Shown one piece after another: positions 11,985 to 23,050 of a DNA stretch of 64,000 bases. The first letter of the stretch is position 1; every line of letters begins with the position of its first letter. Below the pieces are notes generated by a model, which worked only from the letters and a program-made list of their open reading frames with translations, had not been told where the DNA came from and ran no database searches. A program made the position numbers and the translations under genes. Origin of the DNA: Medicago truncatula (taxonomy: Eukaryota > Streptophyta > Magnoliopsida > Fabales > Fabaceae); the NCBI RefSeq assembly GCF_003473485.1, contig NC_053048.1, positions 29,260,755 through 29,324,754 on the forward strand. The letters are read 5' to 3'.

Positions 11985-12925
11985 AGATTTTGTCCTAAGT
12001 GAAGAAAAAATTGCAAGTCTAATTTGGGTCCTAGTAAGAAATGTCCTGGAACATAACTTAGCTACGAATCATTTCTAAAAGAAACATCACATGACATGGT
12101 TACTAAAATTGCCTTTATCATCTGTGAGTCCTACTAAGAAATATCTCATTTAGTTTAGTAAAAATGAATGTGTTACACATTTGAACCACAAATTTTCTTT
12201 CCAATTGTAGTAGTGGGTAAATGTTTTTCAATGTTTACATATTAAGTGTTTGATGCTAAATTGAATATGTGAAATCAAGACATCAGTGTTGTCTAATATT
12301 CCAGCTCAAATTAGAACAGACTTTTTTAGAAATAGGATGGATTTACCTTATTTTAGATTTTGCTGAGTTTCTTAAATTCCCTCTTTTGTTTGTATTTTGG
12401 TTTTTTCTAATATATTTTATGGAGCTTGCTTCCCTGGCAAGTTTCCTTTGTTTAAAAAAAGAAGCTTATTTTGTGCTAAAACTTTAAAAAACTGTCATTT
12501 GGTCTATATATCTAATCTATCTATATAATCTTAATTGCCTGAATTTTGGTTAGCCCTTCCAGCCATAACATCCATTTATTTATTTTTTTTGTATGAAAGT
12601 GCACTTGAAAGGAGAGGAATTTTTAACGTGAGAGATGAGAGCAATCAATAACAGCCGTTAGATTAACATTAACTCTTCAGATAATTTTTTTGTTTAATTT
12701 CAACATCCCTCCTATGTTGTCTCACCCACGCGCTCATTCTGCTTCTCTCTGCACTCTTGGTTTCACGTCCCGTCTCCTCTGATTTCGTTTAGCAATGGAA
12801 ATATGGAATGAAAATTACTCTAAAAATTAACATAAGAAATTAATTGTTGCCTGTCTCCTCTGACGAACACGAATTTTCTATGAACCTTCTGTTTCAAGTT
12901 GAAACAGTAACAATATAACAATGAT

Positions 12926-13080
12926 AAGCACTTTCCTTCACCGCCAGAGGTGCATTGGTGCCGCTCAGATTGAGCAATCTGCAATTTTGATGCCATTCAA
13001 AGGCAATTTGGATTCAAATGCGAACCAGAGTCAAATCCTCAACAACCTTTCCTTGCCATAAGCAGGGCTTCAAGAACTTT
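12926..13080 (+). repeat. Low-copy segment shared with 48.9-49.03 kb
   Basis: Phrases such as 'attggtgccgctcagattga' and 'tcaacaacctttccttgcc' occur here and at 48925-49020, each on the 3' side of a kinase gene. The segment translates for a short distance but has stops, and I do not recognise it. It may be a gene fragment carried within the duplicated unit. Confidence 0.6.
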
Positions 13081-13196
13081 ACATCTTCAATGCCGCAAAT
13101 GCAATTTACTCTCAAATTGGTAAAGGTATTCTTTACCTAGGGCTTTGGTCAGTTTACTCTCAAATTGTTTCAAACAAACTAATGTGGTTGAATTAT

Positions 13197-13400
13197 TTAA
13201 TTTCAGGGATCATTTAAGAAGTATGAGTATTATGATAAATGGAAAATTTGAAATTCGTCACTGCATTTGGGCTCATTCTAGGCATCCTGATAACTTAATC
13301 TTATATGTGCATATGCAGAATTACTGAAGTATCCAATAAAATAAAACGAGTGGAGGAGAAAAGATGAAGCATTTGAAGTTATCTAGTGGTTGGCTTATTG
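13197..13400 (+). pseudogene. Remnant of TPR gene intron 11 and exon 12
   Basis: Closely parallels the remnant at 9.4 kb ('agaagtatgagtattatg', 'taacttaatcttatatgtgc'). The exon 12-like part (gtatccaataaaataaaacg, gaggagaaaagatgaag) is followed by the same non-exon tail (ttgcatttgaaggtt) as at 9.65 and 40.08 kb. No open frame is retained. Confidence 0.7.
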
Positions 13401-13555
13401 CATTTGAAGGTTATTTCTTTGTTTACCTTTTGAATTTACTGAATAATAACTGTAGTCTCGTTCATCTACTCAAAATAGATACAAACTTGGACGCAATAAA
13501 GTATATACAAAATCAAAACAAAAAAAGTTTAATGAGAAAATGCTTTCATGTAACT

Positions 13556-14110
13556 GGGGATGAAAATGGGCTAGGCAGGTCCGGGCTTTGTAAGGCCTAA
13601 GCCTTGCCTACTTCAAAAATTATAAGCCTGGGCCTGACCTATTACCCATCATAGGCTCATTTTCAAGGCTTGGCCTGGTCTTTTTAAAGGTCTAATGAAG
13701 CCTGGAAGTCTATTTTACACTAAGGCCTAGCAACACCTCTAAGCCTACTACGAAATAGGCCAAAACTTATGAAGGCCTAACGCACACGAATAGGTCTACT
13801 ACTAAATAACGAAATCTTACAAGGTCTAATCACACCAATATATCTGCTACTAAATAACCAAATTGTATGAAGGCTTGAGTATGAAGAAAAAAAACTTCAA
13901 CAATATCAATAATGGAAGATATATTATATATTAAAAGCTTAATAGACTTTTTTCTAAGCCTTAGTCTGACCTATTTAATTAAATGAGCTTTATTAAAAGC
14001 TTGAGCCTGACCTTTACATTAAATGAGCTAGGCCGTGCTTGGCCGAACTATGCTTTAAATAGGCTAGGCCGTAGGTCCCTGTCGGATGACCTGGCCTATT
14101 CTCAGCCCTA
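13556..14110. mobile_element. Non-autonomous DNA transposon (hAT- or MULE-like), 555 bp
   Basis: The left end ggggatgaaaatgggc is an imperfect inverted copy of the right end (tattctcagcccta). The interior is full of 'aggcct/gggcctg' motifs. A direct repeat, catgtaact, flanks it at 13547-13555 and 14111-14119. The same site without the insertion is seen in the 3' flank of copy 5 near 40243-40252 ('catgtaactattaaacta'). An 8-bp reading of the duplication would suggest hAT and a 9-bp reading MULE. Confidence 0.8.
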
Positions 14111-14250
14111 CATGTAACTATTAAACTATTTTCTCAAACATGATTTCACTTTTCAGATAACAAACTCTCTTTAATCCATTTTACCAAAATCTAACACATT
14201 ACAAAATCAAACCAAATCAATCAAGCATCAATTTCACGTGCCTTTTGAAA

Positions 14251-16260
14251 TCAACGACCACCAGAGAGAACAGACTCAGCAATAGACACAGAAGTATATG
14301 GCATTGTCTTGTCTTCAACACATTCTTGGTACCCAAAAGTTAAACCAGAAGAAGATAAACTAAGCGAAGACAAATCTGGCAAAGCTATATCCCTCTCCAA
14401 ATACTGCACAACTTGTCTCATACTTGGTCTAACCAGAGGCTCTGAATGCAAACACAACAAGCCAAGTTTCAACACCAATTCAACCTCTTCAGACACATAA
14501 TTTGTTCCTAAATATACATCTTTTGCCTCAAGAATTTCACCTCTTTTCCAACATTCAAACACATAATCAACTAGAATTAGACTCTCATTTTCTCCCACAC
14601 GACCTATAGGCCTCCGACCACAAACAACCTCAAGAAGAAATGCACCAAAAGAAAACACATCAGAAAATTTAGTAGCCTTACCTGTTCTAATATGCTCAGG
14701 GGCAAGATAACCAATAGTTCCAACCAAATGAGTTGTGTGAGGATCTGCACCATGGTCATACAACCTTGAAAGACCAAAATCTCCCAACCTAGCATTAAAT
14801 TCAGAATCTAACAACACATTACTAGCCTTTATGTCTCGATGAATTACAACTTTCTCCCATTCTTCGTGTAGATAAACCACACCTGACGCAACACCTTTGA
14901 TGATTCTAAATCTTTGACTCCAATTCAACCTCACTTTTGGTTGCTTGTATAGATAGTTGTCTAAACTTCCATTTGGCATGTAATCATAAACCAAAAGTAA
15001 CTCCCTTTTTCGCCTGCAATAGCCATGAAGTTGAACAAGATTCCTGTGTCGAAGACGACCGATACTGACAATTTCCGACACAAATTCCCTCATCCCTTGT
15101 CTTGATTCATTAGACACCCTTTTCACAGCAACCTCAAGTTTGGAACTTTGTATCACACCTTTGTAGACTCTACCAAATCCACCAACTCCTAGTAGACCCT
15201 TTTCCCCGAAACCTTTTGTAGCAAAGTATAGATCTTTGAACTTAAATCTATGTGGACCATATTCCTGTTCCCAATCTTCAAGAATCTCAGCAAACTTCTT
15301 CCATTTGATATAATACATAATCCCTAAGGTTATCATGAATAACAAACTTAGCAAACTCAAAGGCAACCCAACAGTTAAAATTTTTGACTTTTTTTTATCG
15401 TCAAGTATTCTTAGCTCAGGAGCAAATGTTCTTAGCTCAGGAAGTTTAGAGATATCAAGGTTTTGAGCTTGACCATTAACCTTAAAACTCCAACCAAGAA
15501 CATAATGAGAAGATAGAATAGAACCTGTTGAAGATGAGAATCCAACATACATACTAGTGTTAAGAATTGGAGAAAGATCTTTGGTGAATGATAACAAAGG
15601 TCGTGTTGGTTTAACAACATTAAAACCAACATTAATTGGAGCTAAAGTAGCATCAATCTTTTTCTTTTCACCATCATATTCAATCCATACATGCATAGGA
15701 TAGCCACTGAAAAGGCTCATATTCTTGAATTGACCATTACTATCATAATATCCTGCAGGAGTTGAATTAGCTGATTTCAAATCATTGATATCAATACCAA
15801 TATGGTTATCATTGATATCATCAAACTCACTACTTAGAAGAGTATCTAGTTCAACACCGAAAACATGGTTACTACTGTTTCCATTGTTGGATTGGTTAAA
15901 GAGACCAAGATATTGACTTGCTTTTGAATTTGGCAGCCCTTTTGTAGGTGAAACAACAAATACAATTCCATGGGAACTAAGAGTTGGATATTGAGGTCTT
16001 ATGGCAAATACAAAAGTAGTTGAGAAAGAAGATACACTTTCACTGATAGTGTTTTTGAAAACTACAGGATTTGGATAGAAAGCATGTCCTTTTTCATGTT
16101 CTGTATCATTGGTGAGTCTTAGTAAGCCATCTGGGGTTAACTCAGCAATACCATCAAGATATAAATGTGATGATTGGAAACCATTATAGATGAAACTGTT
16201 ATCTTTACTTGCTACTAATGTAACAAGAAAAAACAACATAAACACAAGCTTGAGGAACAT
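14251..16260 (-). CDS. L-type lectin receptor kinase (copy 2)
   Basis: 669 residues, single exon, full length. Signal peptide about 1-18; lectin domain about 22-270 with VFGVELDT (133-140) and DNHIGIDIND (151-160). The juxtamembrane stretch has a small internal duplication (PELRTFA then PELRI, about 284-296) not seen in the other copies. Membrane helix about 297-318; kinase with glycine loop 358-363, Lys380, HRD 474-476 and DFG 494-496. The lectin motif LLSSEFDD is shared only with copy 6. The gene is convergent with the TPR remnant at 13.2 kb and lies just beyond the insertion at 13.56-14.11 kb. It should be a functional receptor if expressed. Confidence 0.93.
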   Translation of the reverse strand: MFLKLVFMLFFLVTLVASKDNSFIYNGFQSSHLYLDGIAELTPDGLLRLTNDTEHEKGHAFYPNPVVFKNTISESVSSFSTTFVFAIRPQYPTLSSHGIVFVVSPTKGLPNSKASQYLGLFNQSNNGNSSNHVFGVELDTLLSSEFDDINDNHIGIDINDLKSANSTPAGYYDSNGQFKNMSLFSGYPMHVWIEYDGEKKKIDATLAPINVGFNVVKPTRPLLSFTKDLSPILNTSMYVGFSSSTGSILSSHYVLGWSFKVNGQAQNLDISKLPELRTFAPELRILDDKKKSKILTVGLPLSLLSLLFMITLGIMYYIKWKKFAEILEDWEQEYGPHRFKFKDLYFATKGFGEKGLLGVGGFGRVYKGVIQSSKLEVAVKRVSNESRQGMREFVSEIVSIGRLRHRNLVQLHGYCRRKRELLLVYDYMPNGSLDNYLYKQPKVRLNWSQRFRIIKGVASGVVYLHEEWEKVVIHRDIKASNVLLDSEFNARLGDFGLSRLYDHGADPHTTHLVGTIGYLAPEHIRTGKATKFSDVFSFGAFLLEVVCGRRPIGRVGENESLILVDYVFECWKRGEILEAKDVYLGTNYVSEEVELVLKLGLLCLHSEPLVRPSMRQVVQYLERDIALPDLSSLSLSSSGLTFGYQECVEDKTMPYTSVSIAESVLSGGR

Positions 16261-16314
16261 GATTATAGTTTGTGAATGAATAATGCTTCTGTAGTTCTGC
16301 TGTTCAATGTTTAT

Positions 16315-16322
16315 TATTTATA
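16315..16322 (-). promoter_or_regulatory. TATA box of kinase copy 2
   Basis: TATAAATA on the - strand, about 55 bp upstream of the ATG, in a promoter block shared with the other copies. Confidence 0.7.
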
Positions 16323-16799
16323 AGATTTTTTCTAAGTGAAGAAAAAATTACAAGTGTGCATTTGTGTTACACATGGTGTAACATAACTTAGCTACGAATT
16401 ATTACTTAAAGAAACATCACATGACATGGTTACTAAAATTTTCCTTTATCATCTGAGTCCAACTAAGAAATGTCTCATTTAGTTTAGTAAAAATGAATGT
16501 GTTACACATTTGAATAAATGTGCACATTTGAACCACATTTTCTTTCCATCTGTAGTAGCGGGGGAATGTTTTTCAACGTTTACATATTAAGTGTTCGATG
16601 CTAAATTGAATATGTGAAATTAAATCATCAAAGTCGTCTATTATCTTAAAAGAAGTATAGTGTTTTTTTTTTTTTTTTAAGTTCACACTTGAATATGTGC
16701 ACTTTAGCAGTTACTATTGATTTTGCTGCAAATAAAATGATTAATGAATACGTGGTTGAAGGATAAAAGATATATGTTGGTTTTGACTCAAAATTTCAT

Positions 16800-17120
16800 A
16801 TTTTTCTTTATGGAAAAATGTCGGGCAATTTCGAGCCGCCTGTTCCATCGATCACATGTGTTGTCAAATCACGGGGTTATGGAGGCAAATCGCAGGGTAA
16901 TTTGTTCAGGATTGATAGCTATAAAATGCAGTTTTTCACTCATTTGTTGAACAATCTTTCTACTCCAAAAGAGCTAGAGAACTTATAGGGTGAGAGTTAA
17001 GTGTTTTTGGGTGATATTCTTAGGTTGGAAAACAATTTGTAAACATCTTGGATAATGAGATCTTGAAAGACCAAAAACTTTTTATCGTTTTCTCTTTGGA
17101 TCTTTATCTAGGTTTGAGTG
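16800..17120 (+). repeat. Shared spacer block of the array
   Basis: The stretch from 'ggcaatttcgagccgcctg' to 'ggtttgagtg' matches 46115-46390 and, in part, 52515-52690. In each place it lies upstream of a kinase promoter or beside a copia-like remnant. It is non-coding. Confidence 0.65.
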
Positions 17121-18032
17121 ATAAAGCGGTGGAGAAGAAATGAAGAAGAACCAGAAATTATGTTATTAAGTTACTTTTTAAGGTTACTCTAAACCTCTAA
17201 ATTCCTTAAAAATTCTCTCCTTTAGAGTAGAAAGATTGATCAATAAATATGTCGAAATATGCATTTTACATAGCAAAAGCAAAGCTTTGTCATCACCTTC
17301 AATTCTGATTCAATGTTCTCCAGTCAAAAGTATCTTGTAAAATTCTGTCAATTTCTCTATGATAGGTTTGTTCTCCACCATCCTAATTGAGTAGGGTTGT
17401 TGTTTCAAAAACTATATATAAGTCAAAGACTTTGTCGTGTATAATGCCTCCAACTTTGTCCACATAGTTGTTGTCGTCGCTTCCTTCGTGACATCCTTTA
17501 ATATATCTTTGATACATAAAATAATGTTTTTTTGCTTTGTCTATCATCTATATATTCTCTGCATGTGTCAAGTTTGTTGATATCCACACTTCACCCTTCA
17601 ATGCTTTTGCACATTTCAGTTGTGCCAAAACTGATTGCATCTTTATCTTCCACAGCCCAAAATCACTGCTTACATCGAACTTCTTGATGTTTCATTTTGA
17701 ACCAAAAGTGCTCGCTTGAGCAATTACCCATTCACCGCACCTTGGGCGCAAATATTGTAAATTCGAAAATGTAATCACACCAATAAACTTAAATGTGTTA
17801 GGATAAATATCAATGGCAACCAAAACCAATGTAGTCTCAAGCAGCAGCAGCAACACCAACAACAGTAACATACCTAGTTACTAAGCAAAGTAAACCCACA
17901 ATAATCAAAGCATGAATGTAGATCTGAGAGAAGCTCAGAATGACCTATGTTTGGGGAAGAGAGAAACTCTCCAATCCAATATGAAATGATTGATACAAAG
18001 AAACAGCCTCTAATTTTTACCCATTTTTTCAA
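17121..18032. repeat. Inverted segment of the spacer (about 0.9 kb)
   Basis: From 17121 to about 17230 the DNA is the reverse complement of about 52680-52810 ('ggttcttcttcatttcttct' there). From about 17530 to 18032 it is the reverse complement of about 46395-46990. On either side the order is direct again: 17111-17120 matches the 46-kb copy and 18036 onward matches 52808 onward. The simplest reading is one inversion with breakpoints near 17121 and 18032. Confidence 0.7.
17530..17735 (-). pseudogene. Copia-type gag N-terminal remnant
   Basis: Read on the - strand, the translation has FGLWKIKMQSVLAQL followed by KCAKALKGE, the pattern near the start of plant Ty1/copia gag proteins. A primer-site-like 'gcgcccaaggtgcgg' lies just before it. 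The matching + strand copy is at about 46740-46935. Both are broken by stops and lie inside the spacer of the array. Confidence 0.55.
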
Positions 18033-18128
18033 GTCATAGTTTCTACGATGGGAGTTGTTATGTGGCTTTTTCTCACATGCCCACACCACCTAAAATGAGC
18101 TTACCATATTTTCTACAATGGGAGTTAT

Positions 18129-19256
18129 CTCAACTTTTTCTCTATGTTTATTTAGTTCAGGGTTAAAAACTATGTAATGGACTAATTGTAAAACCTAACT
18201 TTCTTTTTTAGGTGCTGCACTGTCTGTAAAGAGAAGTGACATATTGGCTCTTGCTATAGGTATGATGAACTCTTTGATCCTCCACAATCAATGATTGGTT
18301 TATTGTGTCATTCACGGGTGATAATTCTGCATGTCACAATCAATGTTGGAATAAAATGATTTGTTTAAATCGAGCAGAACTTCTGTTTCATGAATGGTGT
18401 GTTCATCAACTGGTAACAGTTATTGCAACTATAGAAGAAAGGCTTAAGTGGGCTGTGGGTTTTCCTACTATAGGTGTTTTAATTGTTTTACATGCACTAA
18501 GGCATTCTTTAGAGCCAACTGCATTTCAGATATGGCTCAATAAATGTTATATTTCATTTAGAGTGAATCACCATTTAAGTCTATAAAATTACAGGGGTTG
18601 AAATTTGTAATGTTAGTCCTTTTGGGTCGGTCGATATAGTCCTTGAAATTGTCTTGAAGAGACTAATGTGATTGAAAATTTTCAATTTCAATGATCATTT
18701 TAGAATATGTTAATTTTAGGGGCTAAATTGCACGATGTCGTGACCAATACTATTTTTAGACTGAAATAGGTTATTCGCTCTTTCGTTTTATGTTATATGA
18801 TGTGCCTGTGCTAGGTGGTACTTACCTAAAAATTCTTGATGGCTACATTAGTTAATATGTTGATGCTATCTGATGAATGGAAAATTTAAATTTTATCACT
18901 GTATTTGTTGGTCGAGGGTTGAGTACCTCAACTGGTTTCAGCTAAGGGTTAAGGAGTTGGAGGTCCTCGGTTCAATTTTTGCTAACTTAGACGTTGTCCA
19001 TGACAGTGATTATAATTATGTGTTGATAACTTATCCTGCCAAGCCCTGTATATTAAACATTGATTAGTTGCTCAATATTATAGGTGGATGTCTAGAAGTA
19101 CTAGCCCAAAAAAATAGAAAGAGTGAAGAAGAAAAGCTAAAGAACTTTGCCGAGGCTTTATGGAAAAACCTTAAGATGTATTTAGATGATTTCCTAGAAA
19201 ATACAGAAGCAAATATATGTCCAGTTATCGATGCTCGTATTTGCAGGATTCTGTAA
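18129..19256 (+). pseudogene. Copy of TPR gene exons 11-12 with intron, frame intact
   Basis: Exon 11 copy 18212-18259 (48 nt against 57 in the parent, a loss of three codons) and exon 12 copy 19084-19256 (173 nt against 176). Both have acceptor AG and the first has donor GT, and the joined frame runs without a stop to TAA. Amino-acid changes against the parent are mostly conservative (Lys/Arg, Leu/Ile, Val/Ile), and the end CPVIDARICRIL parallels CPVVDARISRLL. Exons 1-10 are not seen upstream, so it is a gene tail with no visible start. It ends about 370 bp from the stop codon of copy 3, convergent with it. Confidence 0.75.
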
Positions 19257-19627
19257 ATCGAACCATCTTCTGCTGTTGTAGGTTCAGGTTGAAGTTGCTT
19301 GTAGTGCAACTTCAAGCAATGATATCCATTATCACGTACATAGCATTTCTAAGGCATATTATGACTTGTAAGTGGTGACTATGGTGAAGCATCAGATAGA
19401 TTTTTCATGGTGTTGAAAATATTAGTACTTTAATCAATGAATTAAAATTCCAATAAGAGAAAGAGACTACAATTACACTATAATGAAACTCCTTGTATCT
19501 ATTAGGAGAAAGAGACTAAATTAAAACTCAAACATTACATAAAACTCATGTATATATCTATTACACTATTAACTCAAATATGATTTTCCATTTGATTTAA
19601 CAAATCTTTTTAATCCACAACCAAAAT

Positions 19628-21643
19628 CTAACGACCACCAGAGAGAAGTGAATCAGAAATAGAAACAGAAGTATGTGACATTGTCTTGTCCATGGAAGAA
19701 GGATACGACAAAGGAAAGTCCTCAAAATATTCTTGGTACCCAAAAGTTAATCCAGAAGAAGATAAACTAAGCGAAGGCAAATCTGGCAAAGGTATATCCC
19801 GCTCCAAATACTGCACAACTTGTCTCATACCTGGTCTAGCCAAAGGTTCTGAATGTGAACACAACAAACCAAGTTTCAACACCAACTCAACCTCTTCAGA
19901 CACATAATTTGTCCCCAAATTTACATCTTTTGCCTCAAGAATATCACCTCTTTTCCAACACTCAAATACACAATCAACCAAAATTACACTTTCATTTTCC
20001 CCAACATTAGAAATAGGCCTTCTACCACAAGCAACCTCAAGAAGAAATGCACCAAAAGAAAACATATCAGAAAATTTAGTGGCCTTACCTGTTCTAATAT
20101 GTTCAGGAGCAAGATAACCAATTGTTCCAGCCAAATGAGTTGTGTGAGGATCTGCACCATGGTCATACAACCTTGAAAGACCAAAATCTCCCAATCTAGC
20201 ATTAAATTCAGAATCTAATAACACATTACTAGCTTTTATGTCTCTATGGATAACAACTTTCTCCCATTCTTCATGAAGATAAACCACACCTGAAGCAACA
20301 CCTTTGATGATTCTATATCTTTGACTCCAATTCAACCTTACTTTTGGTTGGTTATATAGATAGTTGTCTAAACTTCCATTCGGCATGTAATCATAAACCA
20401 AAAGTAACTCGCTTTTTCGCCTGCAATAGCCATGAAGCTGAACAAGATTCCTGTGCCGAAGACGACCGATACTAACAATTTCCGACACAAATTCCCTCAT
20501 CCCTTGTCTTGACTCGTGTGACACCCTTTTCACAGCAACCTCAAGTTTGGAACTCGGTATCACACCTTTGTAGACTCTACCAAATCCACCAACTCCCAGT
20601 AGCCCTTTTTCCCTGAACCCCTTTGTGGCAAAGTATAGATCTTTGAACTTAAATCTATGTGGGCCATATTCATGTTCCCAATCTTCAAGAATCTCAGCAA
20701 ACATCTTCCGTTTGATATAATATATAACCCCTAAAGTTATCATGAATAGCAAACTTAGCAAAATCAAAGGCAACCCAACAGTTAAAAATTTAGACTTTTT
20801 TACCTCAGCAAATACTGTTAGCTTAGGAAGTTCAGATATTTCAAGGTTTTGAGCTTGGCCATTAACCTTAAAACTCCACCCAAGAATATAATGAGAAGCT
20901 ACAAGTAACCCTGTTGAAGATGAGAATCCAACATACATTCTATTGTTGAGAATTGAAGAAAGATCTTTGGTCAATGATAACAAAGGTTGTGTTGGTTTAT
21001 TACTAGCACCAACACTCATTGGAGCTAAAGTAACATCAATCTTTTTCTTCACTCCATCATAGTCAATCCATACCTGTATAGGAAATCCATTGGAAAGGGA
21101 TAACTCCCTGAATTGACCATGATCATTATAATATCCTGCAGGAGTTGAATTAGCTGATTTCAAATAATTGATATCGATACCAACATGGTTATCATTGATA
21201 TCATCAAACTGCAAATCTTGACGAGTGTCAAGCTCAACACCAAAAACATGGTTGTTACTGTTTCCATTGTTGGAATCGTTAAAGAGACCAAGGTATTGAC
21301 TTGGTAGTGAATTTGGTAGCCCTTTTGTAGGAGAAAGAACAAAAACAATTCCTTGGCCACTAAAAGGTGGATATTGAGGTCTTATTGCAAACACAAAAGT
21401 AGTTGAGAAAGAAGACACACTTTCATTGGAAGTGTTTTTGAAAACTATAGGATTTGGATAGAAAGCATATCCTTTGGCTCTTTCTGTATCATTGGTGAGT
21501 TTTAGTAAGCCATTTGAGGTTAACTCAGCAATACCATCAAGATTTAAATGTGATGATTGGAATCCATTATATATGAAACTGTTGTCTACACTTGCTACCA
21601 ATGTAACGAGAAAAAACAACATGAACACATGTTTGAGGAACAT
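19628..21643 (-). CDS. L-type lectin receptor kinase (copy 3)
   Basis: 671 residues from the ATG used by all paralogues (complement of 21641-21643). The frame is open back to another ATG at 21736, but that lies upstream of the TATA position, so it is not the start. Signal peptide about 1-18; lectin domain about 22-270 (VFGVELDT, DNHVGIDINY); membrane helix about 289-310; kinase with Lys372, HRD 466-468 and DFG 486-488. The C-terminal tail is about ten residues longer than in the sisters (YFEDFPLSYPSSMDKT). The activation segment region reads KFSDMFSFG where the other copies have KFSDVFSFG. Full length and probably functional. Confidence 0.92.
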   Translation of the reverse strand: MFLKHVFMLFFLVTLVASVDNSFIYNGFQSSHLNLDGIAELTSNGLLKLTNDTERAKGYAFYPNPIVFKNTSNESVSSFSTTFVFAIRPQYPPFSGQGIVFVLSPTKGLPNSLPSQYLGLFNDSNNGNSNNHVFGVELDTRQDLQFDDINDNHVGIDINYLKSANSTPAGYYNDHGQFRELSLSNGFPIQVWIDYDGVKKKIDVTLAPMSVGASNKPTQPLLSLTKDLSSILNNRMYVGFSSSTGLLVASHYILGWSFKVNGQAQNLEISELPKLTVFAEVKKSKFLTVGLPLILLSLLFMITLGVIYYIKRKMFAEILEDWEHEYGPHRFKFKDLYFATKGFREKGLLGVGGFGRVYKGVIPSSKLEVAVKRVSHESRQGMREFVSEIVSIGRLRHRNLVQLHGYCRRKSELLLVYDYMPNGSLDNYLYNQPKVRLNWSQRYRIIKGVASGVVYLHEEWEKVVIHRDIKASNVLLDSEFNARLGDFGLSRLYDHGADPHTTHLAGTIGYLAPEHIRTGKATKFSDMFSFGAFLLEVACGRRPISNVGENESVILVDCVFECWKRGDILEAKDVNLGTNYVSEEVELVLKLGLLCSHSEPLARPGMRQVVQYLERDIPLPDLPSLSLSSSGLTFGYQEYFEDFPLSYPSSMDKTMSHTSVSISDSLLSGGR

Positions 21644-21696
21644 GATTATTAGTTTGTGAATGAACAATGCTTCTGTAGTTCTGTTTGATGTTTTGT

Positions 21697-21704
21697 TATT
21701 TATA
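21697..21704 (-). promoter_or_regulatory. TATA box of kinase copy 3
   Basis: TATAAATA on the - strand, about 54 bp upstream of the paralogue-consistent ATG, which supports that start over the upstream ATG at 21736. Confidence 0.7.
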
Positions 21705-22199
21705 AGATTTTGTGCTAAGTGAAGGAAAAATTGCATGTCTAATTTGGGTCCTAGGTACTAAGAAATGTCCTGGAACTTAGCTAGGAATTATTATTACTAA
21801 AAGAAACATCACATGGTTACAAAATTAGCCTTATCATTTGAGTCCTACCAAGAAAGGAAAATACTTGGGTGTCTTTGGCTTTGGTGTCTTTAAATTTCTT
21901 TAGTTCATTTTCTACGAGAGAGAATGATGGATCAATGATTAAAATAAATTATTAGATTAGAGAGAATGAATGGTTAAGAGGGAAATAGGAACAAAGGCAC
22001 CAATGACACAAAAATCAAAGCAACCTAAGTGCAACCCACTAAGATATGTCTCATTTTGTCTATTGAAAAGAATGTGTTACACATTTGAACCACCAATTTT
22101 CTTTCCAAATGTTTTTCAATGTTCACATTATTAAGTGTTTGATGCTAAATTGAATATGAAATTAAAACATCAGTGTCATCTAATTTCTTAAAATAAGTA

Positions 22200-22318
22200 T
22201 TCCTTCCGAAATATTTTTGTTTTTTATTCATTGAATATCTAATGTATTTGGACAAATACATTACACATTCAATAAATTTAGAAAGTAATTTTTTATTTAT
22301 AAATGTGACTGGAGGGAG
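22200..22318. mobile_element. Stowaway-like MITE, about 119 bp
   Basis: Ends read ttccttccg... and ...ggagggag, flanked by TA on both sides, and the interior is a long imperfect hairpin ('taatgtatttggac' against its complement). It lies in the distal promoter of copy 3. Copy 2 has the uninterrupted site ('agaagtatagtg' near 16650). Confidence 0.75.
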
Positions 22319-22322
22319 TATA

Positions 22323-23050
22323 TGTTTTTTTTTTTTTAATTTCACACTTGAATGTGTGGCCTTGACCTATTACTATTGATTATGCTGCAAATAAAATGAT
22401 GAATTAATACGTGGTGGAAGGATAAAAAGATATAAGTGGGTTTTGACTCAATTTCATACTCACTCTATCCCTAAATATAAGATTATTTTAAAAAAATTGT
22501 TTGTCCTTAAATATTAAGACTAAATAAATTTCTTCAAAAAAAAAAAAAAGACTCAATAAATTATTAGATGTATTTATTACTTTTTTCTCCAATATACCCA
22601 ATATTAATACTACTCCCTCCGTTTTTAAATATAAACAAAATTGATTTGTAAGGTTCATTCATTTATGGACCACACAGTCACACAGTTAGGGATTGTAACA
22701 TTGAATGAACTCTAGGTAATTTAGGGATTGTGATTGACACACAGTCACACAGTCAAATTAACTACAGCCATTAGGGATGAAGCAGTGGACAATGTTGTGG
22801 TTTTATGTTGCAGTTGAGGCAACCTATGTTGGTGTTATGTTGCGGTGGACATTGGGAAGAACATGCCTCTATTCAATTGCAATTGGGTTTTAAATATGTG
22901 GTGTTACCTTATGGTGGGAAATTAGAGAATTCCTAAATCTAAACCATGTAATAGATTGGATGGTTGAGATTTTTTTTACAACATGACTAAGAGACTGCAG
23001 TGAATCACGGTCCGTAATTTAGTAATAGGGGGGGATTTTTTTTAGAAGAA
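22323..23050. other. Distal promoter and intergenic DNA of copy 3
   Basis: The first part (to about 22470, 'gttttgactcaatttcatac') still matches other kinase upstream regions. After that come partial MITE-like ends ('ctccctccgtttttaaat' near 22613) and non-coding DNA. I see no gene. Confidence 0.5.

Noticed and set aside
21644..21736. 31-codon N-terminal extension of kinase copy 3
   Set aside because: It includes the TATA box region, lacks a counterpart in the sisters, and would place the signal peptide inside the protein.
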